Shown here: piece by piece, positions 33,147 to 41,392 of the stretch | Numbering within the stretch: the stretch's first letter is position 1 | Layout of the letters: every line of letters begins with the position of its first letter | Source of the DNA: Planctomycetaceae bacterium | Lineage (GTDB): Bacteria; Planctomycetota; Planctomycetia; Pirellulales; Pirellulaceae | DNA: 64,000 nt | Reading direction: 5' to 3' | Assembly (NCBI GenBank): GCA_024642205.1 | Contig: JAHEBQ010000019.1 | Span: forward strand, 41,417 to 105,416 | Program-made: the position numbers and the translations under genes | The notes under the pieces: model-generated | The model's input: only the letters and a program-made list of their open reading frames with translations | What the model was told of the DNA's origin: nothing | The model's database searches: none

Positions 33147-34073
33147 ATGTCGCCTTCTCAGCCAACACGTCGCGCCCTTCTCGGTGCATTGGCAACAGGC
33201 GCGATTGCGCCGTTCCTGTCAAACCCGGGAGAGGGAATCGTTGCTTCCGATCGTACCGATTCACCCCTTCGACTGGGGATTGTCACTGATCCCCAGTACG
33301 CGGACAAACCCACCCGCGGATCGCGACGTTACAGCGAAGCGGCTGTCAAACTTGAGGCTGCTATCGCGGGAATCAACGACGCGAGAGTCGACTTGCTGGT
33401 TCATCTTGGAGACGCAATCGATGGCGAAAAAAATGCCGCGGCTAACCTGAAACGTATCTTTGATATATTCTCAACCAGCGCTGCGCCTGTGATTCACCTG
33501 GTTGGTAACCACTGTCTCGATGGAGGAAAACCAGCTTTTGATCGCACAAGCGGTTTGGTCGCCTATCATGGCGCAATGCGATTTCATGGGTGGCGATTTC
33601 TGCTACTCGACGGCAATGCAATTTCGATTCGGGGACACTTACCCGGAAGCCCTGCCCATACTGAAGCCACCGCAAACATCAACAATGGCGCGGTCAGCTG
33701 GGGTGGTGGGCTCGGTCAGCTTCAGCGTGACTGGTTCGCCCAACAGTTGATCGATGCCAAATCATGTGGTGAACCGGTGGTCGTCCTTTGCCATTTTCCG
33801 ATCGACGGAACCAGCAGCCCCCAGAATCACTTGCTCTGGGATCACGCGGAAGTAGCCGAAATCCTGTCGAATCAGCACAACGTCAAGGCCTGGTTTTGCG
33901 GTCACAACCATCAGGGGGGCTACGGCCGCGTTGCCGGTGTTCACCATGTGACCTTCCAGGCCATTTGCGACGCTCCCTCTGACGGCAACGCCTGGGCCAT
34001 CGCCGAACTCAATTCGAATCAAATCCGGATCGCGGGCCACGGGACCATTCCCAGTCGTGACCTGAAATTCTAG
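33147..34073 (+). CDS. Exported metallophosphoesterase, ADPRM-like (ADP-ribose/CDP-alcohol pyrophosphatase family)
   Basis: The 308-residue calcineurin-like phosphoesterase has an N-terminal twin-arginine-like segment (TRRALLGALATG, residues 7-18), which suggests Tat export. The metal-site motifs are in order: D48-x-Q50 (TDPQYAD), GD at 88-89 (HLGDAIDG), GNH at 120-122, CHFPI and GHNHQGG. The TDPQYAD plus RGSRRYSEAAVKLEAAI combination recalls Mn2+-dependent ADP-ribose/CDP-alcohol diphosphatase (ADPRM). The substrate is probably a nucleotide diphosphate compound, but an exported copy is unusual. A frame 57 codons longer has an implausible N-terminus. It converges with the YhaN-like gene and lies 167 bases after the sulfatase. 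Confidence 0.82.
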   Translation: MSPSQPTRRALLGALATGAIAPFLSNPGEGIVASDRTDSPLRLGIVTDPQYADKPTRGSRRYSEAAVKLEAAIAGINDARVDLLVHLGDAIDGEKNAAANLKRIFDIFSTSAAPVIHLVGNHCLDGGKPAFDRTSGLVAYHGAMRFHGWRFLLLDGNAISIRGHLPGSPAHTEATANINNGAVSWGGGLGQLQRDWFAQQLIDAKSCGEPVVVLCHFPIDGTSSPQNHLLWDHAEVAEILSNQHNVKAWFCGHNHQGGYGRVAGVHHVTFQAICDAPSDGNAWAIAELNSNQIRIAGHGTIPSRDLKF

Positions 34074-34129
34074 TCGATCCAGATTCTGTCGATTCGACGC
34101 GCATTACCTGAGAAGCCATGATCCTCGAT

Positions 34130-37100
34130 TCAGGATGTTGCATCGTCGACTTGAGCCTTGACGGCGTTACGATGGTTGAGCGTATGCGTATGCAGCAAGC
34201 CATCCAGGTTCTCGTGGGCCAGACGCAAAATGTGCTCGTGATGGGTAAAGAATACAACTTGCGTGTGTTCCGCCAAGCGAACCAATGCTTTAAGTGCCGC
34301 GACCGCGCGGTCGTCATCGAACATGATCAGAATGTCATCCACGATGAACGGGATCGGTTCGCCTTCCGCCAAGTAGGATTCCATGATCGACAGTCGGAGC
34401 GCCAGATACAACTGGTCACACGTACCGTCGCTCATGCCTTCCACGCCAACGATTCGCTGGCTACCTGGACGGACCCCGACCAGTACCGCGTGCCCCTGGT
34501 CGTCGTAATCCGCACGCAAGCCTTCGAAAGAACCCAACGTTAACTCGCCAAACAACTCGCTGGCGCGTCGCAGGACCGGCTCCTGACTGGCTCCTCGAAA
34601 GCGTTCAATCGAACGACTCAACACCGACGATGCAAGCCGCAACCGAACATACTGTTCGGCATCGTCGCGAATACGGGCCAGCAGTTGTTCGACCTGTTCC
34701 TGCGATTGGGCCGCCTGGCTACTGCCTTCCATCCGTCGTAACTCTGTGCGTTCAGCACCGATCGTTTCGGAAACCTCCGACTTTTCCTTTTCCAGCTGAA
34801 CGATGTCAGCTGACAAACCGTCAATCGTCGCTTTGACCTGATCGGCAATTTGCTGACTTGCCTCGTCGACAAAATCATCCAGCGAGGCACCTCCTGTCAG
34901 CCCGGCGAGCTGCTGGTTCACTGCAAGCATTTTATTTTCCAATTCCCTCCGCTTGGCGGAACGCGACTCTGCCTCGGGTAACTCAATGAGCGAGTTGCAA
35001 CCGGCCTCCTGGCAAAGCGTATTGATATTTGTCTCCCAGTGCAAAATCCTGTTACTGGCTTGCTTGCATTTTTCTTCTTCCCTTTGCAGCTGATCGTTCC
35101 AGCCATCGAGTTTGGTTTGCGCGGTACTGGCCGCTGCCAGGCGGTCATACAGATCTGCAACCGCCTGATCCGCCTTCCTATCCAGCAAGTCCGTCGCACA
35201 TTCGGATAACAAACGTGTAACCGACGCCGTGAATTCCTCAGCGTCGCGGTCAATCCCTTCGATTCGCATGCGGGCCTCATCGGCATCCTTGATATGCGCA
35301 AACAGTTCGTCAATGGCTGCGATCACGGAATTCGCAGCCAGCGGTTCGGATTCGCGATCCAACCCCAGAAGCTCGACGGCAGCGGCCCAGTTGCAACGCC
35401 ATTCGTTGACCGCCCGGCCCGCCTCCGCGTCATCCTGTTCTGCCGTCGTCAACCTGGTTCTCAGGGTATTCAGGCTTTTCGCCAGATCCTCCCGGTGGCG
35501 AGCTGCCGATTCGATCTCGTCAACAACGACTTCGCAGCGACCGAGCAAGGCCGACAACGTCTCGTCGCCCTTCGATGCTGGTTGACCGAGTTCGGTGAGA
35601 CATTGAGCCAGGCTCGCACATTGCGACTGGATCGAGCACTCCAGTTCTTTGACCACGTTGTGTCGTTGTCGAAGCTCGGAAGCCGTTTCCGACAATGCGG
35701 CATGCTGATTTAACCAGGAACGCATTTCCCGTGGCGACAGCGGATCGATCTTCAGCAAAGCCCACTCCTCGCGCCACCTCTCTTGCTGCTGTTCGAGGCG
35801 TTGTTGCGAACGCATCAGTTCTTCACGTTGCTCTTCCAGTCGCCGTGCGACAATTTCCCGATCAGCCGACAGGGTCGCCTTTTCCGCGACTCGATCGGCT
35901 TCGCGACGCAATCGATCTCCGATCAGGTCGGCCGCTTCGATACTGGCCTGAAACGCCCCCGCCAAATCGGCACCTGGAGCAAACTGCTTGATGAAGCCGT
36001 TGACTTCTGGCTCGCCCTCCACCGCGCCATCCCGCCAGTCCCTCAATACGAATTGCCAGCCGGCATCTCGCTGCCGGCGTGCAAGCAGCAAATCGTCCTC
36101 GGTCGGCACGTCCTGTTCTAATCGCAGCCGCCGCAGCTTTTCATCGAGTTGCCGAAATTGTTCCGTCACTTCGTTGAGTCGCGCCTGGATCGCGTCCCTG
36201 GCGGAATCGGCGTCGGTCAACTCGTGTTCAAAACGCTCGACTGTCTCGATGGCCGGGACCGGCAATCGTTCCAGGTCATCGAGCGTCCCCTGCCACAGCC
36301 GCAGTTTTTCCAGTTCGATACCCGCTTGGATTTCAAGTTGGCGAAGCAATCCGCCTGCTTGGTCGCGTTGCTGTTCCAGATCGCCGTATTTCTGCACGAG
36401 ATGAATCGCCCGCTTCAATTCGCCGGCATCCCGGGGCGATGCGATCTGGGCCAATTGCGATTCGATTTGCAGAATCTCGGCGCGCAATTTGCGCAGTGCC
36501 TGATCCGCCGCATCTTTCTTACCCAATAGCGCCTTGCAATCGCCGGCCAGGAACTGGATTTGCTGGCGCTGCCTGCGATTGATTCGCAATTCCTCCACCT
36601 TATCGAGACCCGGCTCGCGGCCCAAATCGCGAAGCGTGTCCTGAGCCCGCTTCTCGGCCTGTTCCATCCTCGCAACCAGTCCCGGACGATCTTTGGCCGC
36701 CTTTTGATAGCTCCCCAACTCGGTGTGCAAGCGAGTGATCGCCGACCGGTGTGCAAGTAGTTCCTCGGGGAGCTTTAACTTGGCGATATCCTGATGCAAT
36801 TTCGCAATGGCCTTCACTGCCTCGTCACGCGATTGGCGCCCCGTCTCCAGTTTGGCGACCGATTCACGGCGATTGCCCGAGAAGTCTTCCGGCAACAAGG
36901 GAACGCCTGCGAGCTCAGTCAGCTGTTCCCGCAGCTGCTGGCGTTGTGCGATGACAGGGAGGGCATCGTCGATCCGCTCGAGTCGGCAGTGCTCCGTTTT
37001 CTTTAACTTCAATTGTCGATCAATCTCGCGGATCCGCTGAGCGGCTTGCCGCAAGGCCTCGTCATGTGAAACCCAATCGGATGTCAACAATTGCGACTTC

Positions 37101-37693
37101 TTAATTTTGCCACGGGCATTTTTCAGTTCCGAAAGCGATTGGTTGATCCGTTGGCTCGAGCCACGCGGCTTGAACAGCTCATCAGCATCTTTGGCCAGAC
37201 TTTTTTGGACTTCGCCAAGATCTGCAATCCCGGCACCGGCCGCAAACAGCAGCTTGCCCAAATCGCCTCCGCCCTGGACCACGGCTTGCCCACCCCGACG
37301 CAGTTCTTCGTAATCGATGCCGAATCTCTGGCTGAAAGTCTCTTCATCGATGCCGCCAAGCATCTCTTTGAGCTGCATCGCATCGATAACTTCCACGTCA
37401 TCAGGGCCGCGCAACGTATTGGTTCGGCCCTTGCGTCGTATGCACACCAAAGCTTCGCCAGCACCGTTTTGCAGGCGGGCACCGATTCGCAGGTTTTGAT
37501 TCGAGTGCAAAAAGGCATCACTGCAATTGTGGGGAATACCGAATAGAAGCTGACGTAAAGCCCGCAACGAGGAACTTTTGCCGGCCTCGTTGGGACCACA
37601 CACGATGTGCAAACCCGGTTGGCCATCGCCGAACAACAACGACACGTCGGTAAAGGGGCCAAAGGCCAGCAAGTCGAGTTGGCAAATCCTCAT
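34130..37693 (-). CDS. YhaN-like AAA ATPase with long coiled coil (SbcC/Rad50-type)
   Basis: The 1187-residue SMC-like ATPase has Walker A GPNEAGKSS at 33-41, followed by the YhaN-specific block FGIDYEELRRGG near 125. Very long Glu/Gln/Arg-rich coiled coil covers about 180-1010. A C-terminal head has a signature-like GMSDGTCDQLYLALRL and Walker B PFIVDDILIMFDDDRA, then VVFFTHHEH. It lacks the CxxC zinc hook of true Rad50/SbcC as far as I can see. It is translated from an ATGA overlap with the metallophosphoesterase gene, the same order as yhaO-yhaN in Firmicutes. A DNA end-processing or repair nuclease complex in the cytoplasm is the likely role. The family call is secure. Confidence 0.9.
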   Translation of the reverse strand: MRICQLDLLAFGPFTDVSLLFGDGQPGLHIVCGPNEAGKSSSLRALRQLLFGIPHNCSDAFLHSNQNLRIGARLQNGAGEALVCIRRKGRTNTLRGPDDVEVIDAMQLKEMLGGIDEETFSQRFGIDYEELRRGGQAVVQGGGDLGKLLFAAGAGIADLGEVQKSLAKDADELFKPRGSSQRINQSLSELKNARGKIKKSQLLTSDWVSHDEALRQAAQRIREIDRQLKLKKTEHCRLERIDDALPVIAQRQQLREQLTELAGVPLLPEDFSGNRRESVAKLETGRQSRDEAVKAIAKLHQDIAKLKLPEELLAHRSAITRLHTELGSYQKAAKDRPGLVARMEQAEKRAQDTLRDLGREPGLDKVEELRINRRQRQQIQFLAGDCKALLGKKDAADQALRKLRAEILQIESQLAQIASPRDAGELKRAIHLVQKYGDLEQQRDQAGGLLRQLEIQAGIELEKLRLWQGTLDDLERLPVPAIETVERFEHELTDADSARDAIQARLNEVTEQFRQLDEKLRRLRLEQDVPTEDDLLLARRQRDAGWQFVLRDWRDGAVEGEPEVNGFIKQFAPGADLAGAFQASIEAADLIGDRLRREADRVAEKATLSADREIVARRLEEQREELMRSQQRLEQQQERWREEWALLKIDPLSPREMRSWLNQHAALSETASELRQRHNVVKELECSIQSQCASLAQCLTELGQPASKGDETLSALLGRCEVVVDEIESAARHREDLAKSLNTLRTRLTTAEQDDAEAGRAVNEWRCNWAAAVELLGLDRESEPLAANSVIAAIDELFAHIKDADEARMRIEGIDRDAEEFTASVTRLLSECATDLLDRKADQAVADLYDRLAAASTAQTKLDGWNDQLQREEEKCKQASNRILHWETNINTLCQEAGCNSLIELPEAESRSAKRRELENKMLAVNQQLAGLTGGASLDDFVDEASQQIADQVKATIDGLSADIVQLEKEKSEVSETIGAERTELRRMEGSSQAAQSQEQVEQLLARIRDDAEQYVRLRLASSVLSRSIERFRGASQEPVLRRASELFGELTLGSFEGLRADYDDQGHAVLVGVRPGSQRIVGVEGMSDGTCDQLYLALRLSIMESYLAEGEPIPFIVDDILIMFDDDRAVAALKALVRLAEHTQVVFFTHHEHILRLAHENLDGLLHTHTLNHRNAVKAQVDDATS

Positions 37694-38970
37694 GGCTGCG
37701 TCTTCTCCTGCAGTCGTTTGACCAACAGCGGCTGAACATCTGCCAGGATCTCACGCAACCAGTTGGGATCATCCAAAGCTAACGCCTCGTTATCGCGCCG
37801 CAGTTCGTCAGGCAGTTTCCTGCGAAGGTCGTCCAGCTCTTTTGCCAATTCAAGTACTTGCTCGTCGTCAGCGTGCAGCTCAGAACAGTATCGCAGCAGT
37901 TCGCGGATCGGACCCGATGCGACAGTCGACTCCCCGGGTGTCGACGGTAAACGCGTCGACAGCTTGACTTTTTCAATCCATACACGACCCCCGGCCGCAT
38001 CCAATGCCGCGGCACGCAGCTGGTTCGTCCAGTGTCGACGATCGGCGAGCAAGTGATTGTGGACAGCCGTTGCCCCCTCGACAAAAACACGCACCGCCAA
38101 CGGAATCCCGTCGTGTTCCTCGGCGAGCTGCGAGATCCGGGAAGTAAATTGAATGAGAATTTCGTCAACCGTTTCGAGACCATTTGCGTTGACCCGACAT
38201 TGCTCCCATCGAAAGACGTCCAGCGGAACAAACTCAACCGAGGCATCACCACCGTCATCGACGCTGACCAGCATGCAACCTTTGGCGCCCGTTTCTCGTA
38301 TATGCCTGCCTTGCAGGTTGCCAGGGAAAACGATCAGCGGGTCTTCATTCCGAATCGCGCGGGTATGGATATGCCCCAGGGCCCAATACTCGTATTGTTT
38401 CTGACATAGATCGGCAATCCTGCAGGGAGCATATCTTGCATGTTCTCCGTCACTTTCAGAATCCAACGACGTGTGTAACAAACCGATATTGAACAAGCCC
38501 TCGCGGCGAATCGGGTAGCCTGCAGCGACGTTTTCGGACACTCTGGGTGAGCCAAATCCGCGACCATGAATCGCAACGCCAAGATTCTCCAAAACAATCG
38601 TATCGACATTTCGGCTGGACAGCATGATCTTGGTGTTGTTCGGGTTCTCCGGAAGTCGCAGCGACCGGGTCATCCTGTTTTCGGCGTCGTGGTTGCCAGA
38701 GATGATGTAGGTCAAGATTCGTGCATCGCGAAGCTTCACGACTTGCGAGACAAAGTACAGCCCCGTGTCGTAGTCCTTCCAGGCGCCGTCGTACAAGTCT
38801 CCTGCGATCAGCACAAAGTCGACTTCCCGATCGATGGCCAGTTCCACCAGATTTTCGAGCGCCCGCCTTGTCGCGCTGCGAATCTCATCAACTGGCGCGC
38901 CGTCATATTGCTCGAGCCCCTTGAGGGGACTGTCCAGGTGGATATCGGCAGCATGCAGAAATTTGAACAT
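37690..38970 (-). CDS. YhaO-like metallophosphoesterase (SbcD/Mre11-type nuclease)
   Basis: The 426-residue DNA-repair exonuclease-type phosphoesterase has motifs at the expected places: AADIHLDSP (Asp9, His11), AGDLYDG (about 57-63), SGNHD, GLLHTSLD and GHIHTR. A C-terminal capping region of about 170 residues follows. The protein starts at the usual MFKFLHAADIHL, so no alternative start is needed. The next gene, a coiled-coil ATPase, overlaps by 4 bases, a coupling typical of subunits made in equal amounts. Its closest relatives by eye are YhaO and the Mre11 family. Nuclease activity on DNA ends would need the partner. Confidence 0.9.
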   Translation of the reverse strand: MFKFLHAADIHLDSPLKGLEQYDGAPVDEIRSATRRALENLVELAIDREVDFVLIAGDLYDGAWKDYDTGLYFVSQVVKLRDARILTYIISGNHDAENRMTRSLRLPENPNNTKIMLSSRNVDTIVLENLGVAIHGRGFGSPRVSENVAAGYPIRREGLFNIGLLHTSLDSESDGEHARYAPCRIADLCQKQYEYWALGHIHTRAIRNEDPLIVFPGNLQGRHIRETGAKGCMLVSVDDGGDASVEFVPLDVFRWEQCRVNANGLETVDEILIQFTSRISQLAEEHDGIPLAVRVFVEGATAVHNHLLADRRHWTNQLRAAALDAAGGRVWIEKVKLSTRLPSTPGESTVASGPIRELLRYCSELHADDEQVLELAKELDDLRRKLPDELRRDNEALALDDPNWLREILADVQPLLVKRLQEKTQP

Positions 38971-39397
38971 CTAAAATTTAATATGGGAAAACGCAAATTC
39001 AGATCTATGCCGATCCTCTCAGTGGACCGTGTTCTTCATTCTAACGTAATTGCTCGTTCCACGTACCTCGCCTGCCAACGCCGCAAAATCGGCCTGGAGC
39101 CAGGAGTTGACCGGTTGAAGCGGCGCTGGTCGCAAGATCGATTCAACATCAAAACGCGGCCAGCCGATCCGGCACCTGCTGAAACAACATGATGACAGGT
39201 CAAAACTCCTGTCGACCGTCAATGGAAACCGGGACCGAGTCGACCATCGATTGGATCCCCGGAAAACGCTCCAGTCCAGACCTGCTCGACTCACATCCCG
39301 GGTCCCCATCGAAACGAGGTTGTTAAGATTCCCTGAAGCATGTTCTAATCTCCTGGTTGATTGAATTGATAAACATTCCACCGAAAGTCACCCACGA
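38971..39397. other. Divergent intergenic region
   Basis: About 430 bases lie between the divergent YhaO-like and ion-channel genes. Short frames here have no recognisable content. A candidate promoter for the channel gene is listed separately. The YhaO promoter should lie in the left third, but I found no good element. Confidence 0.4.
39320..39349 (+). promoter_or_regulatory. Candidate sigma-70-like promoter for ion-channel gene
   Basis: TTGTTA at 39320-39325 and TCTAAT at 39344-39349 are separated by 18 bases and lie about 50 bases before the channel start codon. Four and five of six bases match the consensus elements. It is the best pair in this gap, but it is a visual match only. Confidence 0.3.
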
Positions 39398-39868
39398 ATG
39401 ATTCAAATGCTGGTCGGATTTTCTGTGATTGCAGTGACGGTTGGGTTGCATGCAACTGCAACGTCCATTATCGCGTCGATCCTCAGGAACCATGGCCTGG
39501 CGCTACACACCCGGTTCAAAAAAAAAGCACGCCCGTTCATACTTGGTTTCACCGCAACCTGCCTTTCCATCAAACACTATCTTGATATCCTCATCTGGGC
39601 GGCTGTCTTCCGGTTCTTTGTCGAACCCGAAAGTATTAGTGATTTCGAGAATGCCGTTTATTTTTCGTCGGTCAATTATACCGGTTTGGGATTCGGTGAT
39701 ATTGTCTTGTATGACCGCTGGCGTTTGCTTTGCGGAATTGAAGCCATGAACGGAATCTTGCTGTTTGGATGGAGCACAGCCTTGTTGTTCTTTATTGTGC
39801 AGATATTCTGGAGCGCCGAGGCGAGGCAGGGTACTGGCGATTCAATCGAACCCGCTGACATGACATAA
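39398..39868 (+). CDS. Two-TM potassium-channel-like protein (Ion_trans_2)
   Basis: The 156-residue membrane protein has hydrophobic helices at about 5-28, 50-75 and 112-138. A re-entrant pore loop at about 85-101 ends in TGLGFGD, a variant of the K+-channel filter (usual TVGYGD). There is no voltage-sensor helix and no large cytoplasmic ligand-binding domain, so this would be a minimal pore, probably tetrameric. Its 29-base distance to the AI-2E-type transporter suggests co-transcription. The filter differs from the standard at the Val and Tyr positions (Leu and Phe). The same form occurs in other bacterial channel-like proteins, and ion selectivity may be relaxed. Confidence 0.82.
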   Translation: MIQMLVGFSVIAVTVGLHATATSIIASILRNHGLALHTRFKKKARPFILGFTATCLSIKHYLDILIWAAVFRFFVEPESISDFENAVYFSSVNYTGLGFGDIVLYDRWRLLCGIEAMNGILLFGWSTALLFFIVQIFWSAEARQGTGDSIEPADMT

Positions 39869-39896
39869 TCACTCAGTCGTCAATCAACGAAGTCAA

Positions 39897-41006
39897 ATGC
39901 AAAAAGCTCAGACAGTCTGCCTGGTGATATTGGCCACGATCGCCGTTGCTTTCAGTCTGTATTTTCTGAAATCCGTATTGCTTCCCTTCGTTATCGCGAT
40001 TTTCATCGTTATCGGTTGCCGGCCGATACTCGAATTCGTAGAAAAAAAACTGAAGCTGCCGCGTTTTCTGGCGTTTGTTTTTTCATTCCTGGTCGGAATC
40101 TGCCTGTTACTGGCATTCGCGTTTTTGATCTGGGTTTCGGTCAACGATCTTGCCAGAAACTCGAACGTTTACGAAAAGCGCATGAAAGTCATTGTCAACT
40201 GGGTGGTGGAACATGTTCCCAAGTCAAGCCAAGGGGCCCAATCGCCCGAGCTACCGAACTCTGCGACCGTCGATTTGCATTCAGATGGTCCAACCGCAGC
40301 ACAAAATCCCACGCAGGCTGTCCGGGAACTGTTGACGGGTATTTCCAGTTATGTTCAAAGCCAATTGGTCAACCTGGCCGGATCGCTTTCCAGCCTCTTT
40401 TCCTACGGCGTCCTGATCTTGATTTTCGTGTTCTTTTTATTGCTGGGTAACAGCGAACTGACCCGTCAAGGCTTACCCGTGGCCGAGACACAACGTGGAA
40501 TTCTCGGTGAGATCGAAGAACAGATTCGAAAATACCTGCTGATGAAAACCGTCATTTCGCTTGTCACGGGTTTCGCCTTTGGCATGGCCCTGTGGATCTT
40601 TGGCGTGCCACTGGCAATTGTTTTCGGATTCCTGGCATTTTTGCTGAATTTCATTCCAAACATCGGACCGTTAATCGCCTCCGTTCTGCCGGTGCCTTTC
40701 CTGGTCCTCAATTCAAACATGTCGCCGACGTCGGCGATCGTCTGCTTCGTTTTGATAGCGACCATTCAATTCGTCAGCGGCAACGTTATTGAGACGCGGA
40801 TGATGGGCAAGTCATTTGATGTCAGTCCAATTACCTTGCTGCTGGTACTGATGTTTTTCGGATTGGTATGGGGCATTGTCGGCATGTTTCTGGCTACCCC
40901 CATCGTGTCGATTATCAAGATCGTTTTTCAACAACACCAATCCACGCGTCCCATCGCGGATGTGATGGCGGGACGATTGGACGTATTCGATTCGTACAAG
41001 TCCTGA
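39897..41006 (+). CDS. AI-2E family transporter (PerM/YdiK-like permease)
   Basis: The 369-residue inner-membrane protein is of the AI-2E transporter (UPF0118) family. Helices lie at about 7-27, 29-46, 60-82, 155-180, 215-240, 243-270, 275-300 and 310-345. The hydrophilic region at about 90-150 is typical of the family. Signature stretches are GFAFGMALWIFGVPLA, ALLNFIPNIGPLIA-type (here FLLNFIPNIGPLIA) and GNVIETRMMG, followed by WGIVGMFLATPI. Members export AI-2, act as Na+/H+ antiporters or are uncharacterised. Here it follows an ion-channel-like gene by 29 bases. A hairpin lies about 108 bases past its stop. Confidence 0.9.
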   Translation: MQKAQTVCLVILATIAVAFSLYFLKSVLLPFVIAIFIVIGCRPILEFVEKKLKLPRFLAFVFSFLVGICLLLAFAFLIWVSVNDLARNSNVYEKRMKVIVNWVVEHVPKSSQGAQSPELPNSATVDLHSDGPTAAQNPTQAVRELLTGISSYVQSQLVNLAGSLSSLFSYGVLILIFVFFLLLGNSELTRQGLPVAETQRGILGEIEEQIRKYLLMKTVISLVTGFAFGMALWIFGVPLAIVFGFLAFLLNFIPNIGPLIASVLPVPFLVLNSNMSPTSAIVCFVLIATIQFVSGNVIETRMMGKSFDVSPITLLLVLMFFGLVWGIVGMFLATPIVSIIKIVFQQHQSTRPIADVMAGRLDVFDSYKS

Positions 41007-41113
41007 AAATCGAATCGGAATCGTCCGCGGGCGAGGTTGAATTCAGCCTGAACTTGGGCGATGGGATAAGTGAAACTGACGTTTTGACGCTTCAATTTTT
41101 GACGGTTCTCCAA

Positions 41114-41144
41114 GGGCGTTCTACCCCGGCGGGGGAAAATGCCC
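41114..41144 (+). terminator. Strong hairpin after AI-2E transporter gene
   Basis: Arms 41114-41127 and 41131-41144 pair at about 12 of 14 positions around a three-base loop (GGC). There is no T-run, so it is not a textbook intrinsic terminator. A transcript-end or processing hairpin for the channel/transporter unit is the simplest reading. Confidence 0.35.
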
Positions 41145-41187
41145 CAACTCCGGCTGACATCCCGGGCCTGATACGGGTCGGAAACGC

Positions 41188-41244
41188 CGGTTTCCGGCAA
41201 AGAAACCAGGGCCTGTTTGCAACGGTTTCCGGTTCATTTATAGC
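41188..41244 (+). promoter_or_regulatory. Candidate promoter with direct-repeat operator for MoxR-Bat operon
   Basis: CGGTTTCCGG occurs at 41188-41197 and again at 41223-41232. The second copy fills the spacer between a weak -35 (TTGCAA, 41217-41222) and -10 (TATAGC, 41239-41244). The first copy also forms an inverted repeat with GGAAAC at 41180-41185. Regulator binding to the repeats would compete with polymerase. Confidence 0.3.
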
Positions 41245-41392
41245 TTTTTTGCTGCCAGGGCCGTTGAGTCCTGACGTGCGACCGGTCAATTTTTCGGCTT
41301 GGCACGAAGCTTGCTTTTTCGGTTTCCTCAAGATCAGTTTTGTCCATCCAGTTCCAATCTGTTTCGCTCTCAAAAACCCAGAAGGATAACCC

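Larger units (their letters stand above)
41007..41392. other. Intergenic region before MoxR-Bat operon
   Basis: The 386-base gap has no credible gene. It contains a strong GC-rich hairpin (41114-41144) and a repeated CGGTTTCCGG element over a candidate promoter (41188-41244), both listed separately. This should be where the long MoxR-Bat transcript starts. Confidence 0.45.

Noticed and set aside
34130..38970. YhaO/YhaN pair as part of a defence island
   Set aside because: Neighbours are a metallophosphoesterase and an ion channel; no restriction, toxin or other defence genes flank it.
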